Below are positions 28,440 through 38,565 of a stretch of DNA of 64,000 bases, piece after piece; the stretch's first letter is position 1, and each line of letters starts with the position of its first letter. The stretch lies in the NCBI RefSeq assembly GCF_000018025.1, contig NC_009831.1:3348001-3412000 (forward strand), given 5' to 3'. Both the position numbers and the translations under genes were made by a program. Origin of the DNA: Shewanella sediminis HAW-EB3 (lineage in GTDB: Bacteria; Pseudomonadota; Gammaproteobacteria; Enterobacterales; Shewanellaceae). The notes beneath the pieces were generated by a model. That model made no database searches. It saw nothing but the letters and a program-made list of their open reading frames with translations, and had not been told where the DNA came from.

Positions 28440-28709
28440 CCCCCGTTAACAAAAGAGCTTTGTCGACACCCTATACATGCCAGTGTAATTAGTAGGTCAT
28501 TACAAAAAGCGGCTGTTAAGACTGAAATAAGAAAAAAGGTTAATTGCCATACATTTCGGCACTTCTTTGAAACTCACTTGCTAGAACAAGACAATGATAT
28601 TCGAACGGTACAAGAGTTATTGGGGCGTACCATCTTATTAACGATGTCAAAGCGACTCAGATATACACCCATGGACTTGACTAACATTATGCGGGGACAG
28701 TTAGTCCAA
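28440..28709 (+). pseudogene. Decayed tyrosine recombinase (integron-integrase-like), C-terminal remnant
   Basis: The frame RHPIHASVISRSLQKAAVKT, then KKVNCHTFRHFFETHLLEQD and NDIRTVQELLGR is the catalytic C-terminus of an IntI-like or related integrase, with the HxxR box (HTFRH). After LLGR the frame breaks: the expected TQIYTHG-like active-site tyrosine segment continues in the +1 frame near 28650-28680. The N-terminal two-thirds is absent. It is therefore a remnant, not an active enzyme. Confidence 0.75.
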
Positions 28710-28748
28710 CAATTCCTTCTTGACGTTTTTTTGATTATCAATGATTAA

Positions 28749-28977
28749 ATTGATTTAGGTGAGACTCATTTACCTACGGGGTATGGGGGTAAATACCCAC
28801 GACCGCCTTTAGGTTAATTACTCACTCCCATAGATCCGTCATTTAGCGTGCTGCCATAATTATCCAGTTTGCGAAATAACCGACGAAATAGATAAGTTTG
28901 TATATTGATTTGAATTTGGTAGCAAAAATAGACAAATAGTAAGACTCGCCTGTTGACTTGCGGTAGTTCATATGTGT
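28749..28977. other. Intergenic region after the integrase remnant
   Basis: About 230 bp without a supported gene. It has one small stem-loop (GGGTAT at 28779-28784 with ATACCC at 28793-28798). I looked for integron attC-like sites next to the integrase remnant and found no convincing core-site pair. Confidence 0.45.
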
Positions 28978-29355
28978 TTATGCACAATCCAGTTCCTGTT
29001 TAATTAACTGTTCGAGTTTGTCAGAATCGCTATTTAGGTATACCGGAATGTCCACTTTATCCACTATTAATGTCTCAAACACCCTTCGCCAGGTCGAAGA
29101 AATTTCTAAGCCAGCCGCGACACAATTGAGCTTACCCAGGTTTTGATAAGAGTTAATTAACTGCTCAACTGCTTCAGGAGTTAAACCGGCAATATTTTTA
29201 GGGTGCTCTAGTAAAGCCCAAGGTTTATCATGAGGAGCGATCGAAGCTATTTTCTTATGTAATTCAATAATTCCTTGTTCATTGAACCCTCCTGAAGGGA
29301 AAACATGAACAATATTATTCATAAGTTCAATTTTATATTCTCCATGAGGTTCCAT
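28978..29355 (-). CDS. Small cytoplasmic protein, possible SpoIIAA/STAS-like fold
   Basis: I start at the ATG at 29355 (MEPHGEYKIELMNNIVHVFPSGGF) with GGAG 5 nt upstream, giving 125 residues; the longer frame adds a Cys-rich leader with no ribosome site. The pattern of an N-terminal strand pair, FNEQGIIELHKKIASIAP, PWALLEHPKNIAGLTPEAVE and a C-terminal VDIPVYLNSDSDKLEQLI resembles small STAS-like (SpoIIAA-like) proteins found widely in marine gammaproteobacteria. I do not know its function. It stands alone, between the integrase remnant and the molybdoenzyme operon. Confidence 0.6.
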   Translation of the reverse strand: MEPHGEYKIELMNNIVHVFPSGGFNEQGIIELHKKIASIAPHDKPWALLEHPKNIAGLTPEAVEQLINSYQNLGKLNCVAAGLEISSTWRRVFETLIVDKVDIPVYLNSDSDKLEQLIKQELDCA

Positions 29356-29583
29356 ATTCGCTCCGAAGCCAGATAACCCTATACATAGATAAGTATAATG
29401 CGCGTTTCCCCCCTCCAGGCAATAAAAAAACAGAACACTTATTTTCACATTTGTTCAAGCAGTTACATTGCTTTGCGTAGGTCGTATTATATGAATTTTA
29501 TTATCCATATGCTTCACCTGCTACGAGCCGGTGTACACTTCAACCTTAAATAAGCCATCCTGTTATTCAGAGCACCACTGAGG

Positions 29584-31644
29584 TCAATGAGCAAGTGGTG
29601 CAACCCCGGTGGCGGGGTTATCGGCTAAACCTATGTCTCTGGCGTGTTGCTCAAAACCTTTGTTTTTCCAGAAGAAGGCGCCAGGCATGGTCGTTGGGAT
29701 CACTAAGTTATAAAACAGCGCCCTGCCGATCATCGCCGTGATCAGGTTAATCAGACTTACGCTTGCCCAGGCAATGAGGTAAAGCGGCTCATTTGCTATC
29801 GATTGACTCGCCGGAGACTCACTCACTTCTAAGAAGCCCGCTAATAACAAGCCGCTCGCGGCGAGAATATTAACGGCCAGTAACACGTTGCGTAGCAGGT
29901 AAGTTTTACCGAAGCTGGTGCACTGGATGTAATGTGCGGCGCCGCCTTCATCTTCACTTCGATTAAATGTCCGGTTATGACCGATAAGACCTACGGCCTC
30001 GATAACCAGTCCCGCAGTAAATATGAAACCAAATGCTTGTACTGCGCGCATCAAAGGCAAAGGCTCGACTGCGGTTGAAAGCAGCATAACCATGCAGCTC
30101 ACCATGGCTCCCAGAGACAAACTGTTGCCCACAAAGCTGGTCGCCGTTTGCCAATGGTTCCAGAACGGCCTCGCCTTAATCTGGTAACACTGATTCATGT
30201 AATACAAGCCCGCTAATCCCGAAGCGCTAGCCAATAGCCCGGTGATTACGACGCCATTCTCAAGCGGCAGAGTTGATGTCAGCAAGGTTAGGTCTAGCCC
30301 TAAACTGGTCAGCATTGTATTTACCCAGAGATTGGATGGTGCAAGAAGCAGCGCAGTCAGTCCCAAAAAGGCCGAAAACAGCGCTAATCCGAATCCTTCA
30401 CGACTCATGGGCGAGTAACGCAGATTATTGAAGCCACGATAGAAACGAAAGGGCCTACCCAGATGTGTCACGCTCATAAACAGGCCTAATGATGTCATCC
30501 CTAACGACAAGAGCACCAGAGGCAGAAAGAGGTTCGATGCCATAAACAGCTTAAAGGTTTCTACGCCGAATAAAGCCCCTGAAAAAGGAATGATAAAGGT
30601 GCCCAGCGCCGCCTGAACCAGCAGAGTAAACAGGACCAGCGGATTTTCACGGCTGTTAAGCTTAGGCAGATTCCAATAGATCTTCTTACCGACTTTTTGA
30701 TCTACCTTTGGACGATATTGACCATCGCTGCCTTTACAGTATTTAACCGGCATATCATCGGTGCGCGTCATCTCCTCGGGCAGCGATTTGGTTTGTTGAA
30801 AACGGATATTAGGCTGAGTGATCTCGGGCGATGGAAAGCCCGGAATGGTGGTTTTGCACTGCTCACGATTTTCGGGGGTATTTTCTATCACACCGAAATC
30901 CAGCGCATTACCCAGACAGGCCGACACACAGGCGGGCTTTAACCCCACCTCGAGGCGGTCGACACACATGTTGCACTTAGAGACCCGTCCCTCAACCGGA
31001 TCCAGCTGCGGGGCATTGTAAGGACACACCCAGGTACAATAACCGCAACCGAAACAGGTTTCAGGGTCTTGCAAGACGGCGCCATACTCGGCGTGTTTAG
31101 TGTAGGCCCGGGTCGGACACCCTTTCAGACAGACCGGGTCGTCACAGTGGTTACAGGCCATGGAGATGTTCATTCGCTTGTGATCCGGATAGGTGCCTCC
31201 TTCGACGTAACCCACAGAGCGAAATGCCAGATGAGCGGGATTATCATTTTTCTCCGAGCAGGCCGACTCACAGGCATGACAGCCGATACAGTTATCGGCG
31301 GTGAAGAAGAAACCGTGTTGCTTATTACGATCCGGATTCGTCCCGACCTCAGGATTACCGTTAATAAACAAGGATCGCCCCACCGGGTTGTCGGTCAACT
31401 CCACCAGATCGATACGTTTGCCGTAACGGTTTTCAATTTCACTCTTATTCCCGGGATCGGGCAGATAGGCATAGGCCTGCTCTTGGGGGCGCACCTCCCA
31501 ATGGTTGGAGCGCCCCAACTGCTCCTGTCCGACTTCGGGTCGATTAGATGCCGCTTTTATCGTTTTCCCGGGCATATATACACCCACATCCCCACACTTT
31601 GGAGATACCTTATCTGTTGCGCCTTCAATGGTAGATCTGCTCAT
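29584..31644 (-). CDS. Fused DmsB-DmsC: four-cluster ferredoxin subunit plus quinol-binding membrane anchor
   Basis: The 686-residue protein joins two subunits that are separate in DMSO reductase. Residues 119-255 carry four [4Fe-4S] motifs: CIGCHACESAC (C119), CNHCDDPVCLKGCP, CFGCGYCTWVCP and CNMCVDRLEVGLKPACVSAC. Residues about 335-665 have about eight transmembrane helices of the DmsC/YnfH type (FSGALFGVETF, VTHLGRPFRFYRGF). A 110-residue N-terminal extension precedes the first cluster. It would take electrons from the quinol pool and pass them to the catalytic subunit encoded 35 bp upstream. No Tat or Sec signal is seen, so the cluster domain should face the cytoplasm. AAGGAG lies before the ATG at 31644. 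Confidence 0.88.
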   Translation of the reverse strand: MSRSTIEGATDKVSPKCGDVGVYMPGKTIKAASNRPEVGQEQLGRSNHWEVRPQEQAYAYLPDPGNKSEIENRYGKRIDLVELTDNPVGRSLFINGNPEVGTNPDRNKQHGFFFTADNCIGCHACESACSEKNDNPAHLAFRSVGYVEGGTYPDHKRMNISMACNHCDDPVCLKGCPTRAYTKHAEYGAVLQDPETCFGCGYCTWVCPYNAPQLDPVEGRVSKCNMCVDRLEVGLKPACVSACLGNALDFGVIENTPENREQCKTTIPGFPSPEITQPNIRFQQTKSLPEEMTRTDDMPVKYCKGSDGQYRPKVDQKVGKKIYWNLPKLNSRENPLVLFTLLVQAALGTFIIPFSGALFGVETFKLFMASNLFLPLVLLSLGMTSLGLFMSVTHLGRPFRFYRGFNNLRYSPMSREGFGLALFSAFLGLTALLLAPSNLWVNTMLTSLGLDLTLLTSTLPLENGVVITGLLASASGLAGLYYMNQCYQIKARPFWNHWQTATSFVGNSLSLGAMVSCMVMLLSTAVEPLPLMRAVQAFGFIFTAGLVIEAVGLIGHNRTFNRSEDEGGAAHYIQCTSFGKTYLLRNVLLAVNILAASGLLLAGFLEVSESPASQSIANEPLYLIAWASVSLINLITAMIGRALFYNLVIPTTMPGAFFWKNKGFEQHARDIGLADNPATGVAPLAH

Positions 31645-31679
31645 AAATCGCTCCTTAAATTCACCCGGTTTTTATCACG

Positions 31680-33884
31680 TTAAAACGCGCGGCGCTCTGC
31701 ATTGATGCGTGCGGCCTCGGCCTGTTCGATAGGTTCGATACGGGTTGCACACTGTTTAAATGCCGGCTGCCTCGAGTGTGGGTCGAGCAGCCCCAGAGTT
31801 AAGCGGTTCACGCAGTCGTGAAAATGAAACGGGATAAACACCATGTTGCGCGGCACTCTTTGGGTCAGTTGCACCAGTACGACGGCGTCCCCGCGGCGGC
31901 TGGTGAGACGAACATAACTTTGGTGCTCGACACCCAAGGCCTGCGCCGCATCCGGGTTCATCTCCATGTAAGCGGTTGGACTGAACTTATTGCAGTTGCC
32001 GATTTTTCCGGTGCGGGTGCGGGTATGAAAATGCTCCACCACACGCCCACTGTTGAGCCAAAACGGATATGCCTGACAGGGTTGCTCGTTGTTGTTATAA
32101 AAGCTGATTGGCAGCAGGTTGGCTTTACCATTGGGCGTCGGAAAAATACCATCGCTGTAGAGTCTCGCGATCCCCTTAAGACCGACCTCATACTCCCGGT
32201 ATGGCCACTGGATCCCTTTGGCCGCCTCCAATTTGGCGTAGCTCATGCCTGAGATATCTAACTGCCTCGGCTGACCATTGGCCAGCCTGCCCTTTGATAG
32301 GTATTTCATCTCTTCGAACGCCCCTTCGGGCGCCTCGGGAAAATGGATCATCTGACCGTTATCGAACCGCTTGGCCATTTGATTGAAGATCCAAAAATCC
32401 GGCTTGGCATTTTTAAAGGGGGGCATCACATTGTTAATAAGGTTAACCCGGCGTTCGGTATTGGTGTGTACCCCCTCCTTTTCAGCCCAGACCGATGCGG
32501 GAAGATAGACGTGGGAATATTGGTTGGTTTCCACATCTTGATAGACATCCTGGATCACCAAAAAATCCAGCTTCTCCAGTGCCTTTCTAATGCGCGCGGT
32601 ATTGGGCATTGAGGTCATGGGGTTGGTCGCGACGATCCATAAGCCCTTTATCTCGCCGGTTTCGATGGCCGCAAAGATATCGGTTTGTGAGAGACCACGC
32701 TTCTTGGGAAAGAACTCAGGATCTATGCCCCAGAACTCGGCTATCTCATTCCTGTCGGCTTCATTTTCAAGGTAGCGATAACCGGGCAGCCCGGAGCAGG
32801 ATGACCATTCACGGGTGCCCATGGCATTGCACTGACCCGTGATCGACAAACTGGTGCCCCCCGGCTTACCAATATTACCGGTCACCATATTCAGGTTATT
32901 AATGTTGGCAACGCCATCTGAGCCATGGGTCGATTGGTTAATGCCCATGGTCCAGATACTCATGGCCGTCGGCGCCTTAGCATAGATACGGGCAACACTA
33001 CGTATGGTATCTTCATCGATACCGCACACATCTTGTGCCTGCTTAGGGTTGTAGTCCTGAACCAGCGCCTTAACCTCATCGAAACCCTGAGTGTGGGCAT
33101 CGATATAGTTCTGATCTTGCAGGCCTTCGTTAATGATCACATGCATCATGGCGTTGATCAGCACGCAATCCGTGCCCGGTGTGATGGGCAGATGAATATC
33201 GGCAAATTGCGCCAACATGGTCACGCGGGGGTCGACCACAATTAAGGGGAAGTGACGCTTCTCCAGTGCCTCCTTGAGACGCCAATAGATGATGGGGTGT
33301 TGCTCGGGAAGGTTGGAGCCAAATGCGATTAAACAGTGGGTATGCTCAAAATCATCATAGCAACCCGGCGGTCCATCTGCGCCGAATGAGCGTTTATAAC
33401 CGCTCACCGCCGATGCCATACATAAGGTGGTGTTACCGTCATAGCTATTGGTGCCGATAACGCCACGGGCTAACTTGCCTAAGGTATAAAACTCTTCAGT
33501 CAACAACTGACCCGACGAGACGATAGCGAAGGCATCACGGCCATATTTTTGCTGAATATGTTTTATCTGCTGCGCCGTGGTATCCAGCGCATGGTCCCAG
33601 GAGGTGGGCTTAAAAGGGTTAAAATGTTTATCACGAATAAGCGGCTCAGTGCCTCGGCCCGGGCTATCGAACAGCTCATGCTCAAGAATGCCTTTAATGC
33701 ATAATTTGCCACGGTTAACATCGGCGCCGGCATGACCTCGTGTCGTCACTATCTTTTGCTGCTCATCTAAACCTATCTCGATGGAACAGCCCGTAGAGCA
33801 ATAATTACAGGTGGTGTATTTCCACTCTGCCACCTTCTTGGCGGGTATTGCAATCGGCTTTCTCTTCTTGCGACCAAACAACAT
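31680..33884 (-). CDS. Molybdopterin oxidoreductase catalytic subunit, NasA/nitrate-reductase-like
   Basis: The 734-residue protein has an N-terminal [4Fe-4S] site (C26, C29, C33, C62; CNYCSTGC, KLCIKG), and the molybdenum ligand is a cysteine in NTTLCMASAVSGYKRSFGAD (C155). Further marks are SITGQCNAMGTREW, LPGYRYLEN and FHTRTRTGKI. These and the Cys ligand match assimilatory-type nitrate reductases rather than DMSO reductase, which has Ser. Nitrate is the best substrate guess but is not proven. The N-terminus (MLFGRKKRKPIAIPAKK) lacks a Tat signal, so the enzyme is cytoplasmic. It is the first gene of a two-gene operon with the DmsBC fusion. No maturation, nir or nas transport gene adjoins. 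Confidence 0.87.
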   Translation of the reverse strand: MLFGRKKRKPIAIPAKKVAEWKYTTCNYCSTGCSIEIGLDEQQKIVTTRGHAGADVNRGKLCIKGILEHELFDSPGRGTEPLIRDKHFNPFKPTSWDHALDTTAQQIKHIQQKYGRDAFAIVSSGQLLTEEFYTLGKLARGVIGTNSYDGNTTLCMASAVSGYKRSFGADGPPGCYDDFEHTHCLIAFGSNLPEQHPIIYWRLKEALEKRHFPLIVVDPRVTMLAQFADIHLPITPGTDCVLINAMMHVIINEGLQDQNYIDAHTQGFDEVKALVQDYNPKQAQDVCGIDEDTIRSVARIYAKAPTAMSIWTMGINQSTHGSDGVANINNLNMVTGNIGKPGGTSLSITGQCNAMGTREWSSCSGLPGYRYLENEADRNEIAEFWGIDPEFFPKKRGLSQTDIFAAIETGEIKGLWIVATNPMTSMPNTARIRKALEKLDFLVIQDVYQDVETNQYSHVYLPASVWAEKEGVHTNTERRVNLINNVMPPFKNAKPDFWIFNQMAKRFDNGQMIHFPEAPEGAFEEMKYLSKGRLANGQPRQLDISGMSYAKLEAAKGIQWPYREYEVGLKGIARLYSDGIFPTPNGKANLLPISFYNNNEQPCQAYPFWLNSGRVVEHFHTRTRTGKIGNCNKFSPTAYMEMNPDAAQALGVEHQSYVRLTSRRGDAVVLVQLTQRVPRNMVFIPFHFHDCVNRLTLGLLDPHSRQPAFKQCATRIEPIEQAEAARINAERRAF

Positions 33885-34163
33885 AATTTCTGCCCCGGTT
33901 CCAATAACTTAACTCTCCCGAACCAAATGCAGCACTCATGCCACAGGATTTATCCATTTAAAATCAACCAGATAAAAAGTGTCACACTTAAAAACCTGCT
34001 CAAAACCAGTGCCTTCGCCTTAAACTGGTGCAAGCCCCTATTGAGCAAACTGATTTTAAATCTTGCTAATAAAAAAATTTTCGAAATAATTAACCCCTTT
34101 TCTTTTTTGTGCCGTTTATAAGGTTATCTAAACAAGCACATCTATCTATTTTTTGGAGCATTC

Positions 34164-34751
34164 ATGAACTCATTGACATTAAAAGCCGCTAAGCACGCAT
34201 TCTCAACAACCGCCTTAGCACTCTCTCTTCTTTCATTTAATGCATTGGCAACCAGCCCGGTACACCCAAGCGGACATAATCAGAATATGATCACCACCCA
34301 AGCCTTCTCATCGACAGATTATCAACGTCAGGAAACGACAAAAATGTTCCCAACGCCGGATGAAAACATGGAGCAGCACATCTTGACCCTGCCGGAGCTG
34401 AGTGACGAATCAAACTACATGGTTGAGATACAGATCGGACAAACCAAGATGGTCGACTGTAACCAGCAGATGCTAACGGGTGAGCTTAAGCAGCACTCGG
34501 TTAAAGGTTGGGGCTACACCTATTATCAGGTAGATAGCATCAGTGAGGGACCGAGCACACGTATGGCCTGCATACGTAAAGAGGAGCACAAAGAGGCGTT
34601 TGTGCAGATAAGAGACGAGCTAAAGCTTAACTACGATAGCCGTCTGGCTAAGGTTTTCTATCTGCCAAAGGGGAGCGAGCTGAGATACCGTGTATGGAAA
34701 GTAGAGAGCCAATTCAACTATTCAAAATCAGCTGTAGCTGAAAATAGTTAA
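34164..34751 (+). CDS. eco: Ecotin-family periplasmic serine protease inhibitor
   Basis: The 195-residue precursor has a signal peptide (about 1-29, ALA-TS). The ecotin core follows: [32 protein letters not shown], the reactive loop [24 protein letters not shown] and [10 protein letters not shown]99 and C136 form the family's disulfide. By alignment with E. coli ecotin (STMMAC, P1 Met84), the P1 residue here is Arg133, which would favour trypsin-like proteases. Ecotin dimers inhibit chymotrypsin-fold proteases outside the cytoplasm. The N-terminal linker is about 30 residues longer than in E. coli. GGAG precedes the ATG. A hairpin follows. Confidence 0.9.
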   Translation: MNSLTLKAAKHAFSTTALALSLLSFNALATSPVHPSGHNQNMITTQAFSSTDYQRQETTKMFPTPDENMEQHILTLPELSDESNYMVEIQIGQTKMVDCNQQMLTGELKQHSVKGWGYTYYQVDSISEGPSTRMACIRKEEHKEAFVQIRDELKLNYDSRLAKVFYLPKGSELRYRVWKVESQFNYSKSAVAENS

Positions 34752-34810
34752 CGGTCAACAAGTAAGATTTAGTCCGCTGGTTTTAATCATTCATTAACGC
34801 GATTAAATAA

Positions 34811-34839
34811 TCAAAGCCAAGATAACATCTTGGCTTTGA
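34811..34839. terminator. Perfect 13-bp hairpin downstream of ecotin
   Basis: TCAAAGCCAAGAT (34811-34823), AAC, ATCTTGGCTTTGA (34827-34839), 60 bp past the ecotin stop. No T tract follows on the plus strand, but position and strength suggest transcript-end formation. Confidence 0.55.
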
Positions 34840-35010
34840 ACATCATGGTAAATATTTAAACCTAACAAAACAAAAATACACGCAACACTAACAAGTGTAA
34901 CAAATAGCATTTATCCAGCGTTACAAACAACCTCTATAAAATATTTCCCTGGCCACTCGCTTGATGACGATGTATTTTCCACAAACTTACCAGCATTTTA
35001 TTTTATTATC

Positions 35011-35433
35011 ATGAAACGTCTACTTTTAATTATCCTGTTCGCATCACAACTTTCTGGCTGCGCTGGCTTAGGCGCTTTAGCCCTTGGCTCTATCGTCTAT
35101 TATACGAGCTCACAACATAAGGTCGCCACGGTCAATATAAAGGCGAAAGCCGATAATGTTTATCGCGTTGCGGTAGATACGATCGAGAACAACACTGAAC
35201 TTGAGATCACATCGAAAAATGAGCGAGAAAGAGTGATTGAGCTAGTTAAGGAGACAACTAAAGACTCATATGCTGTCAGCATTAAAATATCAAAACTGGA
35301 CGCCGGGCATTCTCAGCTAATCCTTGCATCCGATGCCCGCATTGATACAGACAGCCACATAGCATCGATGAAACAAGGCATATTCAGGATCTGCAATGAG
35401 TTGAAGGTAGAGTGTCACTTAAGCAAGTCATGA
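35011..35433 (+). CDS. Small predicted lipoprotein, DUF3568-like
   Basis: This 140-residue protein has a lipoprotein signal peptide with lipobox LSGC (Cys17), a glycine-rich segment GLGALALGSIVYY, and a mixed alpha/beta domain (VATVNIKAKADNVYRVAVDT, then ELEITSKNERERVIEL). The layout matches small DUF3568-like lipoproteins of unknown role. The ATG directly follows an AT-rich region with a weak ribosome site. It is a single gene. Confidence 0.65.
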   Translation: MKRLLLIILFASQLSGCAGLGALALGSIVYYTSSQHKVATVNIKAKADNVYRVAVDTIENNTELEITSKNERERVIELVKETTKDSYAVSIKISKLDAGHSQLILASDARIDTDSHIASMKQGIFRICNELKVECHLSKS

Positions 35434-35965
35434 TGGAAAGATGATGCCTACAAGGCATTGGATTCGGGCGTAATACTTGCTGGCCAGCAATTGTTTAACG
35501 ATTAATGACAACTGCTGCTCACTGACTAACGATGAGTATCGCCCGATTACTCGTCGTTAGCACTCCAGTTATCCCCCCTGCTGGTCCCTCCTGTAGACTC
35601 TCGCCCACTTTGTCATTCAAGGTTAGATATCGGGAACTTATCCCAACCAAAGCAATTAACAGTTACAAGCACCACCCTCAACATTTAAGCGGCAACACGT
35701 AACAAAATACTCCGTATAAAAGTAATTAAACATAACTTACCTAACAACAAATACTATTAACATCTAAATTAAAAGATAATCTCAAATAACAAAAAAGACC
35801 ATTCCAAATCCACCTCAAAAATATCATTGACAAAGTTTTGTTTATCTCTAGAATACGCGCCGTTTGTCTGAGACGCTATAAAACAAGATCCTTATGATTT
35901 ATTTATAAACGAGAAGCTTTCAGGTAAGCCGCAATATTTATCCAACAAACCACTGAGGGTAACAG
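35434..35965. other. Intergenic region before codBA, 532 bp
   Basis: No gene is supported. It contains a near-perfect stem-loop, CTAACGATGAGTA (35526-35538) with TACTCGTCGTTAG (35548-35560), and the codB promoter at 35827-35854. The 5' leader of codB is about 110 nt; I looked for a purine or pyrimidine riboswitch core and did not see one. Confidence 0.5.
35827..35854 (+). promoter_or_regulatory. Sigma-70 promoter of codBA
   Basis: TTGACA (35827-35832), 16 bp, TAGAAT (35849-35854): perfect -35, 5/6 -10. A GTCTGAGAC palindrome follows at about +10 and may be an operator. The start codon of codB is 111 nt downstream of the -10. Confidence 0.7.
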
Positions 35966-37231
35966 ATGGCAGGCGACAACAATTATAGTTTAGGGCCGGT
36001 TCCACAATCGGCACGTAAAGGTATCCTCTCTCTCACCATGGTGATGCTGGGATTGACCTTCTTTTCAGCAAGTATGTGGACGGGAGGGACACTGGGAACC
36101 GGACTCTCCTTCAATGATTTTATTCTCGCGGTTCTCATCGGTAATTTAATTCTCGGCATTTATACTTCATTTCTTGGTTACATCGGTGCTCAATCCGGCC
36201 TCTCAACCCACCTCCTCGCTCGTTACTCCTTCGGTTTAAAAGGCTCCTGGCTTCCCTCTCTTATTCTTGGCGGCACACAAGTGGGTTGGTTCGGTGTTGG
36301 GGTCGCCATGTTTGCCATCCCGGTGCATAAGGCAACAGGCATAGACACTAACCTCCTCATCATTATCTCGGGTCTGCTTATGACCGCCACCGTTTACTTC
36401 GGCATTGCTGCCATCATGATCCTATCCGCCATTGCCGTCCCCGCTATCGCCCTGTTCGGCGGTTTCTCGGTACTGCAAGCCGTTGACACTATGGGAGGAG
36501 TAGATGGTCTCATGGCATTCACCCCCGATAAGCCCATGGAGTTTTCAACTGCGTTGGTGTTAGTGGTTGGCTCGTTTATCTCCGCTGGCACATTGACCGC
36601 CGATTTTGTGCGCTTCGGCAAGAAGCCTATGAATGCGGTGTTTGTCACCATGTTCGCCTTTTTCATCGGTAACTCACTGATGTTTATCTTTGGCGCGGCG
36701 GGTGCGGCGGCAACAGGACAGTCCGATATATCCGAGGTGATGATAGCCCAGGGGTTATTGATCCCCGCCATCATCATACTGGGGTTAAATATCTGGACCA
36801 CCAATGACAATGCCCTGTATGCATCGGGTTTAGGGTTTTCCAACATCACCGGATTACCAAGCAGATACCTCTCTGTCGCTAACGGCATAATTGGCACCCT
36901 TTGCGCACTTTGGCTATATAATAACTTCGTCGGTTGGCTCACCTTCCTGTCCGCCGCCATACCGCCAATCGGTGGCATTATCATTGCGGATTTCCTGAGA
37001 AACCGCGATAAGTATAAAGACTTTGCCAACGCTCAATTCGAAACGGTTAATTGGGCCGCCATTTCGGGTGTCGCAATCGGCGTTATGGCCGGCCATCTGT
37101 TACCCGGCATCGTCCCTATCAATGCCGTCGTCGCAGGCGCGGTAAGCTACCTGTTTTTAGATTCAGTGCTTAAACATATGACAAACAACAGATCAATAAA
37201 ATCAACTGATAACACTGCGCCAAATGCATAA
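35966..37231 (+). CDS. codB: Cytosine permease CodB
   Basis: This 421-residue NCS1-family transporter has about 12 transmembrane segments, with [50 protein letters not shown] and ADFVRFGK in the positions known from E. coli CodB. It imports cytosine. GAGGG precedes the ATG. The cytosine deaminase gene starts 10 bp after its stop, giving a codBA operon driven by the promoter at 35827-35854. Confidence 0.93.
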   Translation: MAGDNNYSLGPVPQSARKGILSLTMVMLGLTFFSASMWTGGTLGTGLSFNDFILAVLIGNLILGIYTSFLGYIGAQSGLSTHLLARYSFGLKGSWLPSLILGGTQVGWFGVGVAMFAIPVHKATGIDTNLLIIISGLLMTATVYFGIAAIMILSAIAVPAIALFGGFSVLQAVDTMGGVDGLMAFTPDKPMEFSTALVLVVGSFISAGTLTADFVRFGKKPMNAVFVTMFAFFIGNSLMFIFGAAGAAATGQSDISEVMIAQGLLIPAIIILGLNIWTTNDNALYASGLGFSNITGLPSRYLSVANGIIGTLCALWLYNNFVGWLTFLSAAIPPIGGIIIADFLRNRDKYKDFANAQFETVNWAAISGVAIGVMAGHLLPGIVPINAVVAGAVSYLFLDSVLKHMTNNRSIKSTDNTAPNA

Positions 37232-37241
37232 GGAAAATACG

Positions 37242-38537
37242 ATGCCAGCTTCGAATATGCTGATCAAAAACATTAGGCTTCAAGACAAGGATGGTCTGCA
37301 TCAGATCTTGATTGAAGAGGGAATATTCCAACGAATAGCTGTGATGTCTGAAACCATAACTCTCAGCGAACCAGCCACCACAGAGATGTTAGATGGTGAA
37401 GGCGGCTTAGCTATCGCCCCTTTCTGTGAACCTCATGTTCACTTAGATACCACCCAGACCGCAGGTGAGCCAAGCTGGAACATTTCAGGCACCCTATTTG
37501 AAGGCATTGAGCGTTGGAGCGAACGAAAATCACAGCTCTCTATCGAAGATGTGAAATCCCGCGCGAAGCAGACGCTTAAATGGCAGATAGCCAATGGTAT
37601 TCAGCATGTCAGAACCCATGTCGATGTCTCCGACCCGACCCTCATAGCCCTGAAGGCCATGTTAGAGGTGAAGGAGGAGATGAAGGAGTGGGTCGATATT
37701 CAGATTGTCGCCTTCCCTCAGGAGGGGATCTTATCTTATCCCAATGGTAAGGAGCTGCTCGAAGAGGCGGTAAAGCTCGGGGCCGATGCCATTGGCGCCA
37801 TCCCCCATTTCGAGTTTACCCGCGAATATGGTGTCGAGTCCCTGCACTACGTATTCGAACTGGCCCGTAAATATGACAGACTCATCGATGTCCACTGTGA
37901 CGAGATAGATGATGAGCAGTCACGTTTCGTCGAAACCGTCGCCGCCCTGGCCCATAAATTTGATATGGGTGAGCGTGTAACGGCGAGCCATACTACGGCC
38001 ATGCACTCCTACAACGGTGCCTATGCGTCTCGCCTGTTCCGTCTGCTTAAGATGTCAGGGATAAATTTTGTGGCCAACCCACTGGTTAACATACATCTTC
38101 AGGGACGTTTCGACGATTATCCTAAACGCCGCGGCATCACCAGGGTGAAAGAGATGTTAGCCGCAGATATTAATGTCTGCTTCGGCCATGATGATATCTT
38201 CGATCCCTGGTATCCGCTTGGTACGGCTAACATGCTACAGGTACTACATATGGGCCTGCATGTGTGTCAGATAATGGGATACGAGCAGATAAATGACTCC
38301 TTGGCCCTTATCAGCAGCAAGTCGGCGCGCACGCTCAATATTCAGGACCAATATGGCATCGAATCAGGAAGACCCGGTAGCCTGCTTATTCTCCCCGCAG
38401 ATAATGGTTTCGATGCCGTTCGTCGCCAAGTCCCGGTGCGCTTCTCGATACGTCACGGCAGAGTCTTAGCTCAGACACAAATCGCGACCACTCAGATACA
38501 TCTGACAGAAACCGAAGAGGTTACCTTTCGTCGTTAA
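37242..38537 (+). CDS. codA: Cytosine deaminase CodA
   Basis: The 431-residue amidohydrolase converts cytosine to uracil and ammonia. The metal ligands are visible: [33 protein letters not shown] and [13 protein letters not shown], the last with the catalytic Asp. The start at 37242 has AAGGA 7 nt upstream; an upstream in-frame ATG at 37224 would overlap codB and lacks a better site. Salvage of cytosine as nitrogen and pyrimidine source is the expected role, together with CodB. Confidence 0.93.
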   Translation: MPASNMLIKNIRLQDKDGLHQILIEEGIFQRIAVMSETITLSEPATTEMLDGEGGLAIAPFCEPHVHLDTTQTAGEPSWNISGTLFEGIERWSERKSQLSIEDVKSRAKQTLKWQIANGIQHVRTHVDVSDPTLIALKAMLEVKEEMKEWVDIQIVAFPQEGILSYPNGKELLEEAVKLGADAIGAIPHFEFTREYGVESLHYVFELARKYDRLIDVHCDEIDDEQSRFVETVAALAHKFDMGERVTASHTTAMHSYNGAYASRLFRLLKMSGINFVANPLVNIHLQGRFDDYPKRRGITRVKEMLAADINVCFGHDDIFDPWYPLGTANMLQVLHMGLHVCQIMGYEQINDSLALISSKSARTLNIQDQYGIESGRPGSLLILPADNGFDAVRRQVPVRFSIRHGRVLAQTQIATTQIHLTETEEVTFRR

Positions 38538-38565
38538 TCGGTAATAAGTTCGATGGCAAAGCCAT

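Noticed and set aside
28749..28860. Possible integron attC site next to the integrase remnant
   Set aside because: No paired core sites (RYYYAAC and GTTRRRY) at suitable spacing; only a short 6-bp hairpin is present.
31069..31683. Long plus-strand frame (204 codons) antisense to the DmsBC fusion
   Set aside because: It is opposite a gene with clear cysteine motifs and conserved domains, and has no recognisable product.
35855..35965. Purine or pyrimidine riboswitch in the codB leader
   Set aside because: The conserved core loops of known purine riboswitches are not present; only a short palindrome is seen.
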